Source: Pratylenchus scribneri
Lineage: Eukaryota > Nematoda > Chromadorea > Rhabditida > Pratylenchidae
Assembly (NCBI GenBank): GCA_030063045.1
Contig: JAQSEB010000008.1
Location: 186,001-250,000, forward strand
DNA length: 64,000 bases
Reading direction: 5' to 3'
How positions within the stretch are numbered: position 1 is the stretch's first letter; each line of letters begins with the position of its first letter. This document shows, one piece after another, positions 10,401 through 23,100 of this stretch. The position numbers were made by a program, and so were the translations under genes. The notes beneath the pieces were generated by a model that saw only the letters and a program-made list of their open reading frames with translations, was not told where the DNA came from and made no database searches.

Positions 10401-13183
10401 TATTAATAATGAAAGGATTTGTTAGTGTTTTATTCGCGAAATTTGAGAATGTAATAAATTCTTTTTCTTATCTTATAAATAAATTTTCGAAAAGAATCAA
10501 AATGGAACTTTTAAGCAAAATTAAATTTGCTTAAAAGTTTAAAAAATTATATTGATTTGGGTTTAATTTTAATTTAAAATTTGAGTTAAAATTTCATTGT
10601 AGAATATAGGGGGAGACTCTGCTAATTCCAGAAATAAAAAAATTTCTATCATAAATGGAATGATCAAACATTTTAATCAGCCAAGAGCCATAAATTTAGT
10701 TTAAAAAAATAGATGCCAGAATAAAATTTTATAGCAGATGTATTGAATTTTTAAAAAATCACTTCCCCTTTAAATTAATCTAGTATTATTAATTAATAAA
10801 GATAATACTTTTTAAGTTCTGATTTTGACCAATTTTTGTATGGAAATGGTCAATATGATTTTGATGGTAATACAACAATCAGATTTGATGCGAAAGACAA
10901 AATATATTATTATTTTGAGTATTTATTTATTTTTGAAGTATATAATTTTTTGATCTATTTTACTTATTTTGGTATTTTCAGAAGGAAAATTTCTTTGTAA
11001 AAAATAAATGCAATAAAATCGAAAATTAGCTATTTTATGGTTTACTAAATCTATTTTGGCAAAATTCAAGGAAAGGAAAAAATAATACCTATTTTACAAT
11101 TTTGCAACCTAAAAATCCGCTCCTTAATTATAAAAAAATTTACGTGTATAATTTGTCCAATTTCAATTTTCCCTGATCATTTCGGGTCAATTGTACCAGC
11201 TCATGGAATGCTTTTTGAATTTTTTCATAACATAAATTGCTCGTTTGATTGATGGCCTCCTCCATTCTGGCGGAATATTCTTTAACAAAAAACTTTATTT
11301 TCAATTCAAGCCAAATATTTGAATTCACCCCAAAAATCGACTTTTGGCCAAATTGGCGCCGAACTGGCCACACTGCCTGCAGTCAATTCCGGGTATTTAA
11401 CTCGAAGCCATGCGGCCATTGAACCCGGATATGAGCCACCAAATGCAACCCATTCGACATTTTTGAGCTCAAATTTTTCATTAAAGAATGGCACAAATGA
11501 GGCAATATCGGCTAATGCCTGTTCAAGAGTCAAATGTTGCTGCAGATTTTTAGTGCTCAAATCACTGAAAAAATTTTTCAATGGATTAATTCCGAATTAA
11601 TTTGATAATATATCACAAGGACATTTTAATTTGTTTTACGCAAAAATAAACCAAAAATTTTAATTTAATATCATATTTTTACCCTATAACTCAAAAGTAA
11701 AAGCTCGTAAAATTGACAATAATCATAGGGCATATTGATAATAAACATATTTTATGGAATATTTGGAAAGAAAAAATCATTCTTAAAATAAGAATTCAAA
11801 AAAAAAGTTAAAGACAAAAAAAAAACTAATTATTCTCGAATTTTATCCTATTATTCCTAGAGACACCCAATCGATTCGAAATGGTCGATTTATTTAAGAA
11901 AAATCATTCTTAATTAAATAAATTTAAAAGATAAAAAAGTTAGTATTAAAAAACTCAATATTCTCAATAGCGTTATTCTTGGAAAAGCAAATCATTTTCA
12001 TAATGTCTTATCTATTTTTCATTGCAAAATTTAACTGAAAATCCTAAAAATTTCTTTGAAAAATATAATATTTCTTTTTTTCGTTGCCATTATTTTTATG
12101 CCATATTTCATTTTATTAATATAAAATATTTATTTCAATTATGTTAGTATTATAATTATCATTTAAATTATTTTTTATAATTATCATAATCATTATTCAT
12201 TAATAGTGCTTCTCTCAATACCCCAATCCGGCACTGGCATTCTTGCCAAAGAATCGATGCTCCAATTGTACAACAATGGCCGAATGTTCCTTGGCCATTT
12301 GCATTATTCCGACTCGTTCATCGCAAACCCATTTTGAGCGAATTTGGCCTTCGCCTCCAATCATCAGGAAAACTGGCGATTGAGCATTGGTGGAATTGTC
12401 CCGGTATTGAAAATTGGCTTGGAAACGCTGAAATGAAAATTAAATAATTTTATTATTCTTAATTCTATTATCTTAAGAATTCTTTATTCACTCCTATATT
12501 GTTTACGGTTTGGCTTCTTTTTTGTCCCATTTTATTCCTTATATTGTTTGCATATCAATGCTTTTTTAAAATATTTTATATCCGGTTTGCTTTACTTTTC
12601 ATTTGTGCATTTAGCGAATTTTTAGGAGTGATATAAATTTCGAAAGATTTGGTGAGTTTTCTTTAAAAATTTGACTAATTAATGCGATTAAACTGATGCA
12701 AATATCCATTCATTCTTGTTACAAACTCTTTTTCACTATTTGAAAGTAGCTTATATCCAATTTGTTTTTGCTCATCCTATTCATTTTAATAGGGTAAATA
12801 TTAAGTTAATTTTGGAGAGTGATATGCATTTTGAAAAAATGATAATTTTTTTGGAAATTAGACTAAATAAAATAATGCTTATTAAACCGATGCTAATATT
12901 CATCCATTATTGCCCCTATTGTTTATTCAACCTGTCGGAATGTGGCACTGTCACTTTCGTTGAAATGATCTAATTTTTGGTTAAAATATTCATCCGGAAC
13001 ACATTGCTCCACTTTTGATGGTCCCCCAAATCTTTCATCATCAATTTTATTGTACCAATCTCGTCTATGCATTAGCCGATTTAGAATGGACATTTGGCGG
13101 ATGGAATATTCATTGGCAAACGTGGAAAATGTCAATTGGAGAAGGAAAAAGGCCAAAATGAATATTTTATTGGAATTGGCCAT
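7431..13183 (-). CDS. S28 serine carboxypeptidase (prolyl carboxypeptidase/PRSS16 type)
   Basis: Eight exons join in phase: 13183-12932, 12427-12222, 11564-11329, 11279-11144, 10355-10048, 8598-8555, 8475-8139, 7657-7431, giving 581 residues. Residues about 1-23 form a signal peptide (FILAFFLLQLTFSTFA), so the enzyme is secreted or lysosomal. The S28 catalytic triad is complete: Ser197 in FGGSYPGS, Asp478 in LPNGRFDPW, and His510 in EAAHCADMY. Family marks LMIGGEG, QLEHRFFG, LTLEQALADI, KYPELTAGSVASSAPIW and GWYQTTD are present. Such enzymes remove C-terminal or N-terminal segments next to proline in peptides. The C-terminus ends in a hydrophobic stretch (ILPMVAMILFTFVVSCHL), suggesting a membrane or GPI anchor. 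Intron 5 holds a 47-bp minisatellite; intron 3 is only 49 bp. Confidence 0.93.
7840..8065. repeat. Degenerate GGTTTAAAC-type foldback remnant in S28 intron 7
   Basis: The stretch has words in common with copies at 35.09-35.35 and 44.27-44.55 kb: AGTAAACCAAnTCCGGTTT, GGTTTAAAC variants and TCGAATGAGCCTA. Arms are only partly complementary. It lies in the last intron of the S28 gene. Confidence 0.4.
8780..9500 (+). repeat. 47-bp minisatellite in S28 intron 5
   Basis: About fourteen tandem units pair a 25-bp block (AAGAAAAATGTGTTTTCG plus ATTAATT) with a related 22-bp block (AAGAATAATGTATTTTCA plus TTTT). The edges decay into shorter variants. The 25-bp block is the reverse complement of the array at 62.86-64.0 kb. 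Confidence 0.9.
9500..10020 (+). other. Rest of S28 intron 5; open frames of doubtful origin
   Basis: Two overlapping plus-strand frames (9497-9694 and 9645-9914) oppose the S28 gene inside its intron. The second has a fairly protein-like composition (PYLPSGRARMVEKDPPTS, then SYHWQEHNWEKQLFGIW) but matches no family I know. It may be a fragment of a mobile element. I do not call it a gene. Confidence 0.25.
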
Positions 13184-13299
13184 TTTTGGGAAATTTTCTT
13201 TTCTTCTTTCTGTATAAAAAAAATGAATTTGATGGTGGAATTTTTATAATTTTTATGATATTCATTCTTTTGGATATAGTGGACGATGGATTACCCAAA

Positions 13300-14000
13300 A
13301 ATTGCTTGAGGACACATTTCTAAAAATGGGCTATTCATTCATCAATGGAAAATTACTTGAGGGGAAAATTGATTAATTACAGGGCAAATTAATATTTATT
13401 TTATTATATGCAGAATAAATTAAACAATTAAATCATTCTATTCTTTTTTGTATAATTATTGTTAAAGAATTGGCCATTTTTTAAGTGATAAATGAATTAA
13501 TGAATGAGAGGGCCTAATTCTTTTATTTCCTCAAAATGCTATATTATCATTTCCATTCATCATTTTATCAACATCCGTCACCAAAACCAAACCCTCCAAT
13601 TTTTGCTTCATCTCCGTTAAACAATAGGATGAAAGAGGCAGTGGATAGTCAAATTGCTTGATTGCACATTTTAAAAATGGGTTAAAATTCATTCATAATA
13701 ATGGAAAAAATGGAAAAATAAATCTGTGAAAATTATTTCAGAGTAAAATTGATTATTGCGCAGAGCAAATTAATATTTATTTATAGAATAAATTATTCTA
13801 TCATTCAAATCTTTTTCCAAATTTTTGAAGAATTGGTCGTTTTTTAATGACTGATACGTGAAATGAATGAATGGGGGGAATTGTTCTCAATCCTTATTTC
13901 CTCAAAATTTTATCATTTCCATTCATTTTTATCAACATCCGCCATCAAACCCCCAAATTTTTGCTTCATCACCAGTAGACAAAAAGGATGTAGAAAAAGT
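13300..14000. repeat. Tandem duplication (about 350 bp) upstream of the S28 gene
   Basis: The block 13305-13640 is repeated at 13655-14000. Both contain AATTGCTTGA, AATGGGnTA, GCAAATTAATATTTAT, GAATAAATT, a long TTCATTTCC/ATTTTATCAACATCCG stretch, and CAATTTTTGCTTCATC. Divergence is considerable. The duplication lies between the S28 start and the 3' end of MCO1, in what would be S28 promoter DNA. The 95- and 80-codon frames in the second copy have no recognisable content. Confidence 0.6.
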
Positions 14001-14183
14001 CAAAAAGAAAAAGTCACAAAAATTTTACCAAATTATCATCATTTCATTATTTCATTATTATGTAAAAATGGAAGGTGTGCCAAAACAACAGTTCATTGTT
14101 CTTTTTTAATCATAATTTTTAGTTCATTTTCATCCGGTTTAAATTTGTAAAATCAGAATTCAGTCTCATCATTATCATTCATT

Positions 14184-17100
14184 TTATTCTTCTTCATATA
14201 TTCCACAAGAATGCGGATATGCATCCGGTGGTTTTGGCACTTGTTCATGGCTCCCAATTCGGAAGGCAAATGCTGTGCCACCCTGCAAAAATCACATTTA
14301 GTATCAAAATTGGATTTAAATCGGGTTGCCAGCAGATGTACTTTTTTTAAAGATTTGTACTTTTTTAGGCTATAGTGTACTACTTTGTACTTTTTTTCCT
14401 CGAAATTTTAAAAAATTGGTAAAATTTTTCGCTGCGCGGCCATTTTTGGCCTAAATTCTTCGCCTGCGGCTCGAAAAATTGTAAAAATTTCTTCTCAAAA
14501 AAAACATATAATCTTAGTACTGGATGATCCCCGGTTGTTCATTTATGATAAAAATCTAATTAAAAATTTTAATCAATTTATATTAGCTTAAAACGAAAAT
14601 CTTTTTTTGACACCAAAATCTTTTTTCCAAGGCTAATGTACTTTTTTTGAAAAAAAAAATTTGGCAACCCTGAGTTAAATGGAGTTAATGAAATTATTTT
14701 GAATGGAAAAAGTGGAAGAATTGTTTTAAAAGTTTTGTGGCCAAAAAGTGGTGGAAATTAGGCCAAAACGAGCAGCTTTCTTTTTTTCTTAGCCATAATT
14801 TTCTGGCCAATTAATCAATTGTTTTTGTTATATATTATATCTAATCAAATGAATAAAAGTTTAATCTCGATAGCCAAGATTATTATATGGCCAATGAACA
14901 AAAATCGGATGACAACTGCTAAATGGAATAAAATAGTGATCAATATATATGGAATTTCATAAATTTTGGGTATAGAATTTTTCTTTTTTTAATAAATTTG
15001 ATAATTGTTTTATGTTCGTTCCCTTGCATATATACATATATTATATTAAATATTCCTAAATTGACTGACCATATTATGAACCATCAAATGGCAATGAGCA
15101 AACCACCAGCCTGGATTCAGAGCACGGAATCTGTGAGATGGATGGAATGAAAATGAATGTAGGAAAAATATTATATGTGTTGCAGCCGATCTCGTTTTTT
15201 AGCCGATCTCGTTTTTGGTATGTTCTAGTTATCCTTCAGACTTAATATATAGCTCATTCGATTCGTCATGGTCGGTTTTCTTTATAAGATTTCAATTTTA
15301 GAAAGATTTGACAAGTTTGAACCAAAGTTATGGCCAATTGAAATTTTCGGTTTAAAAACCGGTTTAAGGGTTAGGGTAGGGTTAGGGTAGGGGCGGCATG
15401 GATTCTAGGGGCTCAGGGCTAGGTAGGGGTAGGGCTTGGAAAAAGAATTAAGACTCTAATTGGCCTAGGAACTAAGATATGGTCATTTTCCTGATTTTTT
15501 TAAACGAGATCGGCTAGCCGAATTCGAAATTGGCTAGCCGAATTCGAAATCGGCTGAAAAATTCAAAATCGGCAGCAACATATGCATTAAAGAAAATATT
15601 ATTGAAATTGCCGAAAAAAGTATTGAAAATCCTAAAAGCTTATAATAACGGGTCAGTGATTTGATCTCGACTACCAAATCTTATATCCAATCGATAAATC
15701 TCGTCAAGATGCGTCGATTGTTATATTTTTTTTGGCATGGTTTAACCAAATTTAAAGGGTATTAAACTGTTTAAACCTATAATGGTTTTTGGTTCAAAAT
15801 TTCGTTATAAATGGTTAAATCCATGACAAATTATATCCATTTGATTCGTCTTGACCAGAGCTGGGTCCGACTCCGACTCCAACTCCGCTCCGGAGCTGGA
15901 GTCGGAGTCGGAGTCAAAAATTAAAAAGGTCGGAGTCCGGAGTCGGAGTCAAAAATTTTGAGCGACTCCAGACTCCGGTCGACTCCGGATTTCTATTTAA
16001 ATAAAATTGTATTTTTTACCTAATTTTTAAAAAATTTTTTTGGTTTACTTTGACTAAAATTGAAATTTTCGTAACGAAATTATATCATTTTCGGAAATAG
16101 ATGTTAATTTTACACAAAAATGCCCTGGAGCCAAAGCGAAATTACTTAAAAAAATTTCCGCGGAGTCAAACTCCGGAGTCGGAGTCGAGTTTTAGAACGA
16201 CTCCGGAGTTGGAGTCGGAGTCGGAGTCAAAAATTGGAAAACCCGGAATCCGGAGTCGGAGCTAAATTTTTTAAAGGTCGGAGTTCGGAGTCGGAGTCAA
16301 GATTTATGAAAAGCATAGCTCTGATCATTGATTGGGTGTAGGTTTTAGGTGTTTAGAATATATAGAGCTAAACAGTTTAAGCTTTTCGATGTTTTCAAAA
16401 ATCTTTTCGGCAATTTCAATTTTTTTGGGCAAATTAAATAATTGAAATTATTTAAATGAGTTTGAAAAACATCAAAATTTTAATATTGAAAATCCAAACA
16501 CTAAAATGAAAACCAATAAAAATAATTTATTTTACTGATTATCCAAAAGAGCAACTCAATCATAATCCACCAAAAGATGGCTAAAATTAAAAATAATTAT
16601 TTCAATATTAAATAATTCTTATTAGAAAACAATTGAATTTTGAGATGAAAGAAAAAATATCATTAATTCTATAAAAAAATTTATATTCAATGCTTTGCTT
16701 AATTCCATGAGCTACAAACCGTATTGTGATATATCCACCAACGGGAATGTTGACGGTGTCTCGCCAAGAAGGGTTTTGTTGCATTCCCGGCACATTCCCT
16801 CCCAACCAACTTTCATTGGCCCATCGAAGGCCAGTGCAACGAGCCTAGAAAAGTAGTAAAAGGAAATGAATATTATAAATGCCCCAATATTGCGAAAATC
16901 TCGATTAATTATTTTCGGGTAGGCTCCAAATTGAAGCCGTTTTTAATAACTCATCAGTGCAGTGTACTAAACCAATTTTGATAATTTTCATATCAAATTA
17001 AAAGAGCAGATTCTCTTGGATATTAAATAAAATTTATTCTTACTTATTAGATTGGTTCTATCCAAAAAAGCCCTCTAAAAAATAGTTTTAAATTTTTTTA

Positions 17101-20100
17101 TCGGCTCAAAACTTAATTAATTCTAATCCAATTTAAAATAAAAATTAATATCATTAAATAATCAAGACAAGAATCTGTGCTCTCAATTCTAATTATAAAA
17201 TTATCAAAATTGGTTGTATCAAAATCCTTAATAAGCTATTAAAATTTACACCAATTTCGGCTGAACCCGTAAACAAAGACTGGGGGGAAGTTTCCGGGGG
17301 AAATTTTCCCAGGGAGATTTCCCTCGTTTTTAAGGGAAAATTTGAAAACAAAGAAATTAAAAGGGAATCCCGCCGCCCCCTTTCCCTTGAAATCGGGGGA
17401 ATTTTCCCTTTATATTAATATTATTTACAAATTTAAATAAATTGTATTATTTTTTAAAATTTTTTTCTTCCGTAGGATTTGTAAAAAAAGCTCTTTCTTG
17501 TCAACCTAAAATTGATTTTCAAAATTAATTTAAAAATATTTAACATGAAAAAAAATTAAAATTTTTATAAAGAAAATAGAAGAAAGTTTTTTCTATGAGA
17601 TACAATTTATTCTATAATTTTATCTATTTTTTTGATATTTTTAATTAATTAAATAAAAGATGAAGGTAGGCAAGTTCCTCTACTTTTTCTAGAGGAACAT
17701 TTCGGGGCGGGGGAGGGGGAGTAAGGTTCCCTCAAAAACAGGGCAAAGTCTCCCCGTGAATTTTCTTTGTTTACCGGCGAATCAAGTGAACGTTTTTGTT
17801 TACGGGCTCTAGCTTTAAATTGGACCCCTCCTTGTGAGTATATTTGCTCTTATTTGACTCCACCACCGACATTTTGGTCGATGCAGGGAATGTCGGCATT
17901 CATCGTTGAAATTGAACCATTTTGTGGATGATATTCACCGTAGCCCACTTTGAGCAGAAGAAAATGAGTGCCATGAATGTGCAATGGATGTGAATAACCC
18001 TAAATTTAATAATTGGATTAGAATGAATGAATCAATGAATTAATTGTTTGAAATTAGGATGGGCAAAGTCGGTGTTTAGGATTCAGAAAATTGATGCAAT
18101 TTAAAACGAAATTGAGAGGATTTTCTGCTTAAAATAACCGAAAATAGAAGAAATTGAAATCAAAAACCGATATTTTTAAACTGAAAACCGGGATTTTATA
18201 ATTAGAGCTGGGATTTATAATATTGATATAAAATCAGTAAATTAATAAAAAATGATCAAATCTAGGCAAAATATTGACGAAAATTTAAAAAATCATATTT
18301 AAAAAAAAATTTTTAAAAAAATTTTTTAAAAACTTTCCATTACTCGCAATTAAAAATTATTCATATTTTGAAGTTAATTTTCCAAAAAATTTTAAAATTT
18401 ATTTTCAAAAAATTTTTAATTTTTTTTAAAAAGTATATTTAGCAAAAATCTTCAAAAAAATCTTTAAAATATTGATGAAAATTTCAAAAAATCGCCAAAA
18501 TTGCTGAAATATTGATATAAATATTTACTGACTAAAAATGCCAAAATATTGATGAATATTGACATAAAAATCCATGAAAATCAACAAAAACACTGATAAA
18601 ACTTGTTTTAAGCTATTTTAGGTTCGCAAAAAAATTATTGATATCAATATAAATTCCCAGCTCTATTAATGATAAATTTCGGGGTTTAAAACCGACTTTG
18701 ACCACAACCATAATTGAAAAATGGAAAACACAAACTGGTCCATGTGGATTGGCCATATCGCCCATATTGTAAATGGTAAATTGCACAATGTTGCCCAAAG
18801 TGAAATGGAAATGCACAAAACATTGACATGCTTTTTCCTAAATTTGAAAAAATAGAAATTTTTTAATCGAAAAATTTAAATAAATTAAGAGAGAAGGTAT
18901 ATATGGTTTTATTTAATTTAATTTTTTGAAATAATTTTGGAATAAAAAGATTCAATGAATGAATACGGGGGCATATGGTTTTAAAAAATTAATTTTTTTT
19001 TTAAATGAATGCAAATTGAAAAGTCTGAAAAAAAAGACTGAATTTACCGAAAATTCGTGTCGAAAAATTACCTTTCCATATATATGTTGCAGCCGATTTT
19101 GAATTTTTCAGCCGATTTCGAATTCGGCTAGCCGATCTCGTTTAAAAAAATCAGAAAAATGGCCATATCTTAGTTCATAGGCCACTTAGAGTCTTAATTC
19201 TTTTTCGAAGCCCTACCCCTACCTAGCCCTGAGCCCCTAGAACCCATGCCGCCTCTACCCTAACCCTACCCTAATCCCTAAACCGGTTTTTAAATCGAAA
19301 ATTTCAATTGGCCATAACTTTGGTTCAAACTTGTCAAATCTTTCTAAAATTGAAATCTTATAAAGAAAACCGACCCTGACGAATCGAATGAGCTATAGAT
19401 CAAGTCTGTAGGATAACTAGAACATAGCAAAAACGAGATCGGCTAAAAAACGAGATCGGCTGCAACATATAGAATAGGTTTATTCCCTAGGATGGGGTTT
19501 AGCTTTGGATTAAGTGGTTAGGAATTTTAATAAGGCTTATTTGGCCAAGTTTATGGCCAAAAAAATTCTTCACGAATAGTTTTTTGCAAATTCAGTCATT
19601 TATTAAATTTTTTATTACACTTTGAATTGTGAAATTTGATAATAATTAGAAAATTAATGACACAAAAATTGCAAATTAATCAAGTATGTAAGCCGGTAGT
19701 AAATTAATTCCAATTCAATTCGATTAAATTAAATTATAATTCTCTCACCCAATGTGCCGATCGTTCATGATCGCATTTGTTTGGGTCACATTTGCGTGTG
19801 ACCCGGTCCAATTGGCCTTGTCCCTCATAAAAATATGGAATTCCATTTGGCAGGGAAAACATCCAACCATCGAAATGATTATCCTTTTTGTAAATATTTT
19901 TGTACTTTTAAATTGACCAATTTTTTTTGGCATACGGAATGCATATTGGCAAAAATTTCATGGAATTTGCCTTCCGGAAATTTTTTTGCCTCAATCAATT
20001 CCAAATCCTCCAACGGTTTTGCATTTTCCAACAAATGGGCGGAAAGGCAAGTGAAATTGAATTTCGGTGGAAATTGGGCAAATGGACAATTCAGGATGAG

Positions 20101-23100
20101 ACATTTTTGAGTGGGCGAACAATGGGAATGGGACCAGTTGACTAAATAAATTTTTTGAAATAATGACAAAAATGGTCAAATATATCCAAAATATTGATGA
20201 AATATTGATGACATGACAATTTTTTAAAAAAAAAAATTAACAAAAATTTGACAAAAAATTATTTTTCGTTTTCAAAAAATGAAATTTTTTCAAAAATGCC
20301 AAAAATCAAATTTGTGATTATTATTTTCAAAAAATGCCAAAATTAATTTGTTCACTATTTTTTTCAAACAAAAAATTTCCAAAATTTTCAAAAATTTTCT
20401 AAATTTTATCAAAATTTTGCAATTTTTTTTAAATTATAAAATTTGGTAAAATTGTCCAAAAAATCTTCAAATATTGATGAATAGATATAAATAATGATGG
20501 CCAAAATTCGGCGAAATATTTATCAATATTGACAAAAAAATATCATCCAAAACAACAAAACATTGATAAAAAAAATGTTTTACATTGGTTTCAAACTATT
20601 TTAAGTTCGCAAACAAAATATTGATATCAATAAAAATCCCATCCCTATTCAACCAGTTGTCCCTTTTTGACTTGCCTTTGTCCTCCTCGTCCTTTGTCTC
20701 TTCCTCAATTTGAATATCATCATATTCCAATTTGGCCAATCCATGTTGGGCCTTTCCAATGCTCCAATCCCAATTATAATATTCCATTGTTTCAATTTTC
20801 ATCCAAAATTGTCTCTTTTTCGGTCTTTCCAATCCCCTTTAAATATTTAATTTTTATAATTTCCATTTCCCCATTCCAACTTTATCAAAATGTCATATCT
20901 TTCGCCTGGAAAAAAAATTATCACATCAATTCGTCTCGGCTTCACATCAGCCCCATCCGCTGCCAGCACCCAAATTTCATGGGCTTCCATCGAAATCATT
21001 AAACCTAAAATTGGTCAAATTCACACAAAACTTCCTTTCCAATTTGAAATTATTTATATATGTAATTTATGGAGAGCAACCCAACTTGGCGCCGTCTATA
21101 ATAACTCATCAAGGACTGAACCAATTTTGATGATTTTAGTATCAAATTAAAGGGCAGACTTTTGGCTACCAAATTATATAAATTTTATTTAAATTCGTTC
21201 AGAATTGATGGGGTTATGCCCCCAAAAAACCACATAGAAATTTGCTAATCCATAATAAAAGAGATTTAAAATTGTTTTTATGCATAATTTCATCGATCTG
21301 AACCAATTTAAATAAATGTAATATTTTATTTGATAGCCAAATGTCTGCCCTTTAATTTTAGGTATTAAAATTATTGTAATTGATTCAATTCTTGTTTATT
21401 TTTTATAGATGGCGCTAAGATAGTCAAGGCGCCAAATTGGATGTTCCCATATATAGATGGAATCTTAGTAAAAAAAATTTCGTTTTAGAATTTTGAAAAT
21501 TAAGCAAGAAAAAAGTATTTTTGATTTTTAGGACCATATAAAAAATCCAAATTATTAAACCAAATTGGTGGTCCGACAATTCGATTCGGCAGTGCGACAA
21601 TTTGGCAGTGCGACAATTCGGCAGTGCGACAATTCGGCAGTGATTTTTTTTGTAAAAAAAATGTAATAAGGGCATTCGATGATGGGGAATCCGAATATTG
21701 TATTAGTTTTTAATAAAATAATTTTTTAAACCGTTTTCGGTATACAAACCGGTTGAAAAAATTTGAAGTTTAGTATTTTGGGTCATATTATATATCAATC
21801 GACGCATCTTGACGAGCTGATCGCGAAACTACCATTGGTTTCGCATTAAAAAGTTATGATCTTTAATTCGCATAAACTAGTTATTTCATGACTAAAATGG
21901 TCATAACTTTTTTATTTTTAGGTTTTATGAGAAACCAATGGTAGTTTTGCAATCAGCTCGTCAAGACGCGTCGATTGGTATAAAATATGACCCAAAATAC
22001 AAGTTCAAATTTTTTCAACCGGTTTGTATACCGAAAACGGTTTAAAAAATTATTTTATTAAAAAACTAATACGATATTCGGATTCCCCTTCATCGAATGC
22101 CCTTATTACATATTTTTTTTACAAAAAAATTACTGCCGAATTGTCGCACTGCCGAATTGTCGCACTGCCAAATTGTCGCACTGCCGAATTATCATGGAAA
22201 TGGAACCTATTAAATTACCTTGTGAAACGCCTCCATTCACTAATCGCATTCGAATATTTTCACCTTCAAAATTGTTGGGGCCAAAATGTTTAGATTCCCT
22301 TTCCCTTTAACATTTTTACCCTTTTTGATGCGAAATGTGGCTAATGGAAGTTTGGATGGCATTTTATGGATTTGTTCTTGCCGATGCCAACCCTTTTCAC
22401 CAATCAAAATTGCCGACAATGGGACAGAGCCGCCCACATTTGTAGCTGCAAAAAAAGGCTCAAATAAATATGGGAATTCTCTTTTAATTTTTAACATACA
22501 ATCATATGTCCTTCTTGGAGCCCAACACTGCAAATTTATTCAATAAAAATTATTATGTTGACCCAAAAAGTGGGTGAGAAAACATTTATCATCCGCAATT
22601 TTAGAGAAAAATTATTGTACTCAAATTTTGCACAACAAATCAAATTTTTAAATGCAGATTAATAATAATTTTAGTAAATTTGATATTATTTTAGTAAATA
22701 CATACATACTTAATACTTAGCGGTTTTATCTAGGTTTATCGAAAAATTTTTTGAGATTCTTATTTTATTTTAATATTTTATTTGATTGTAAAAAATGAAA
22801 AATATTATTTTAGGGTTAGATTAGAAACTTATGAGATGAACAATTTTGGGGATAACATAGGGTATAATTATGAGATTGAAAAATACATTATTTTATATAT
22901 AAAAATTTGAAAGAAACAGAATAAAAGTTTTTATCAAAAAGCTGCCACAAACCGAGAAATTTTCTTTTTTTGGCCATAAAATTCAGGTAAATTATTTTTT
23001 AAATATAATTTATAGAAAGTGATTAACCCAATCTATAAATTTTTTATTAGCTTAAAATTGTTTTATTTTTATACCCACAATGAGCAAAAAGCACACGTAC

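Noticed and set aside
13863..14150. 95-codon plus-strand frame
   Set aside because: It lies in the diverged tandem duplication, is not conserved between the two copies and has no recognisable content.
15355..15420. Interstitial telomere repeat
   Set aside because: GGGTTAGGGTAGGG looks telomere-like, but nematode telomeres are TTAGGC, the tract is short and irregular, and it is the fixed centre of a MITE also found at 19.3 kb.
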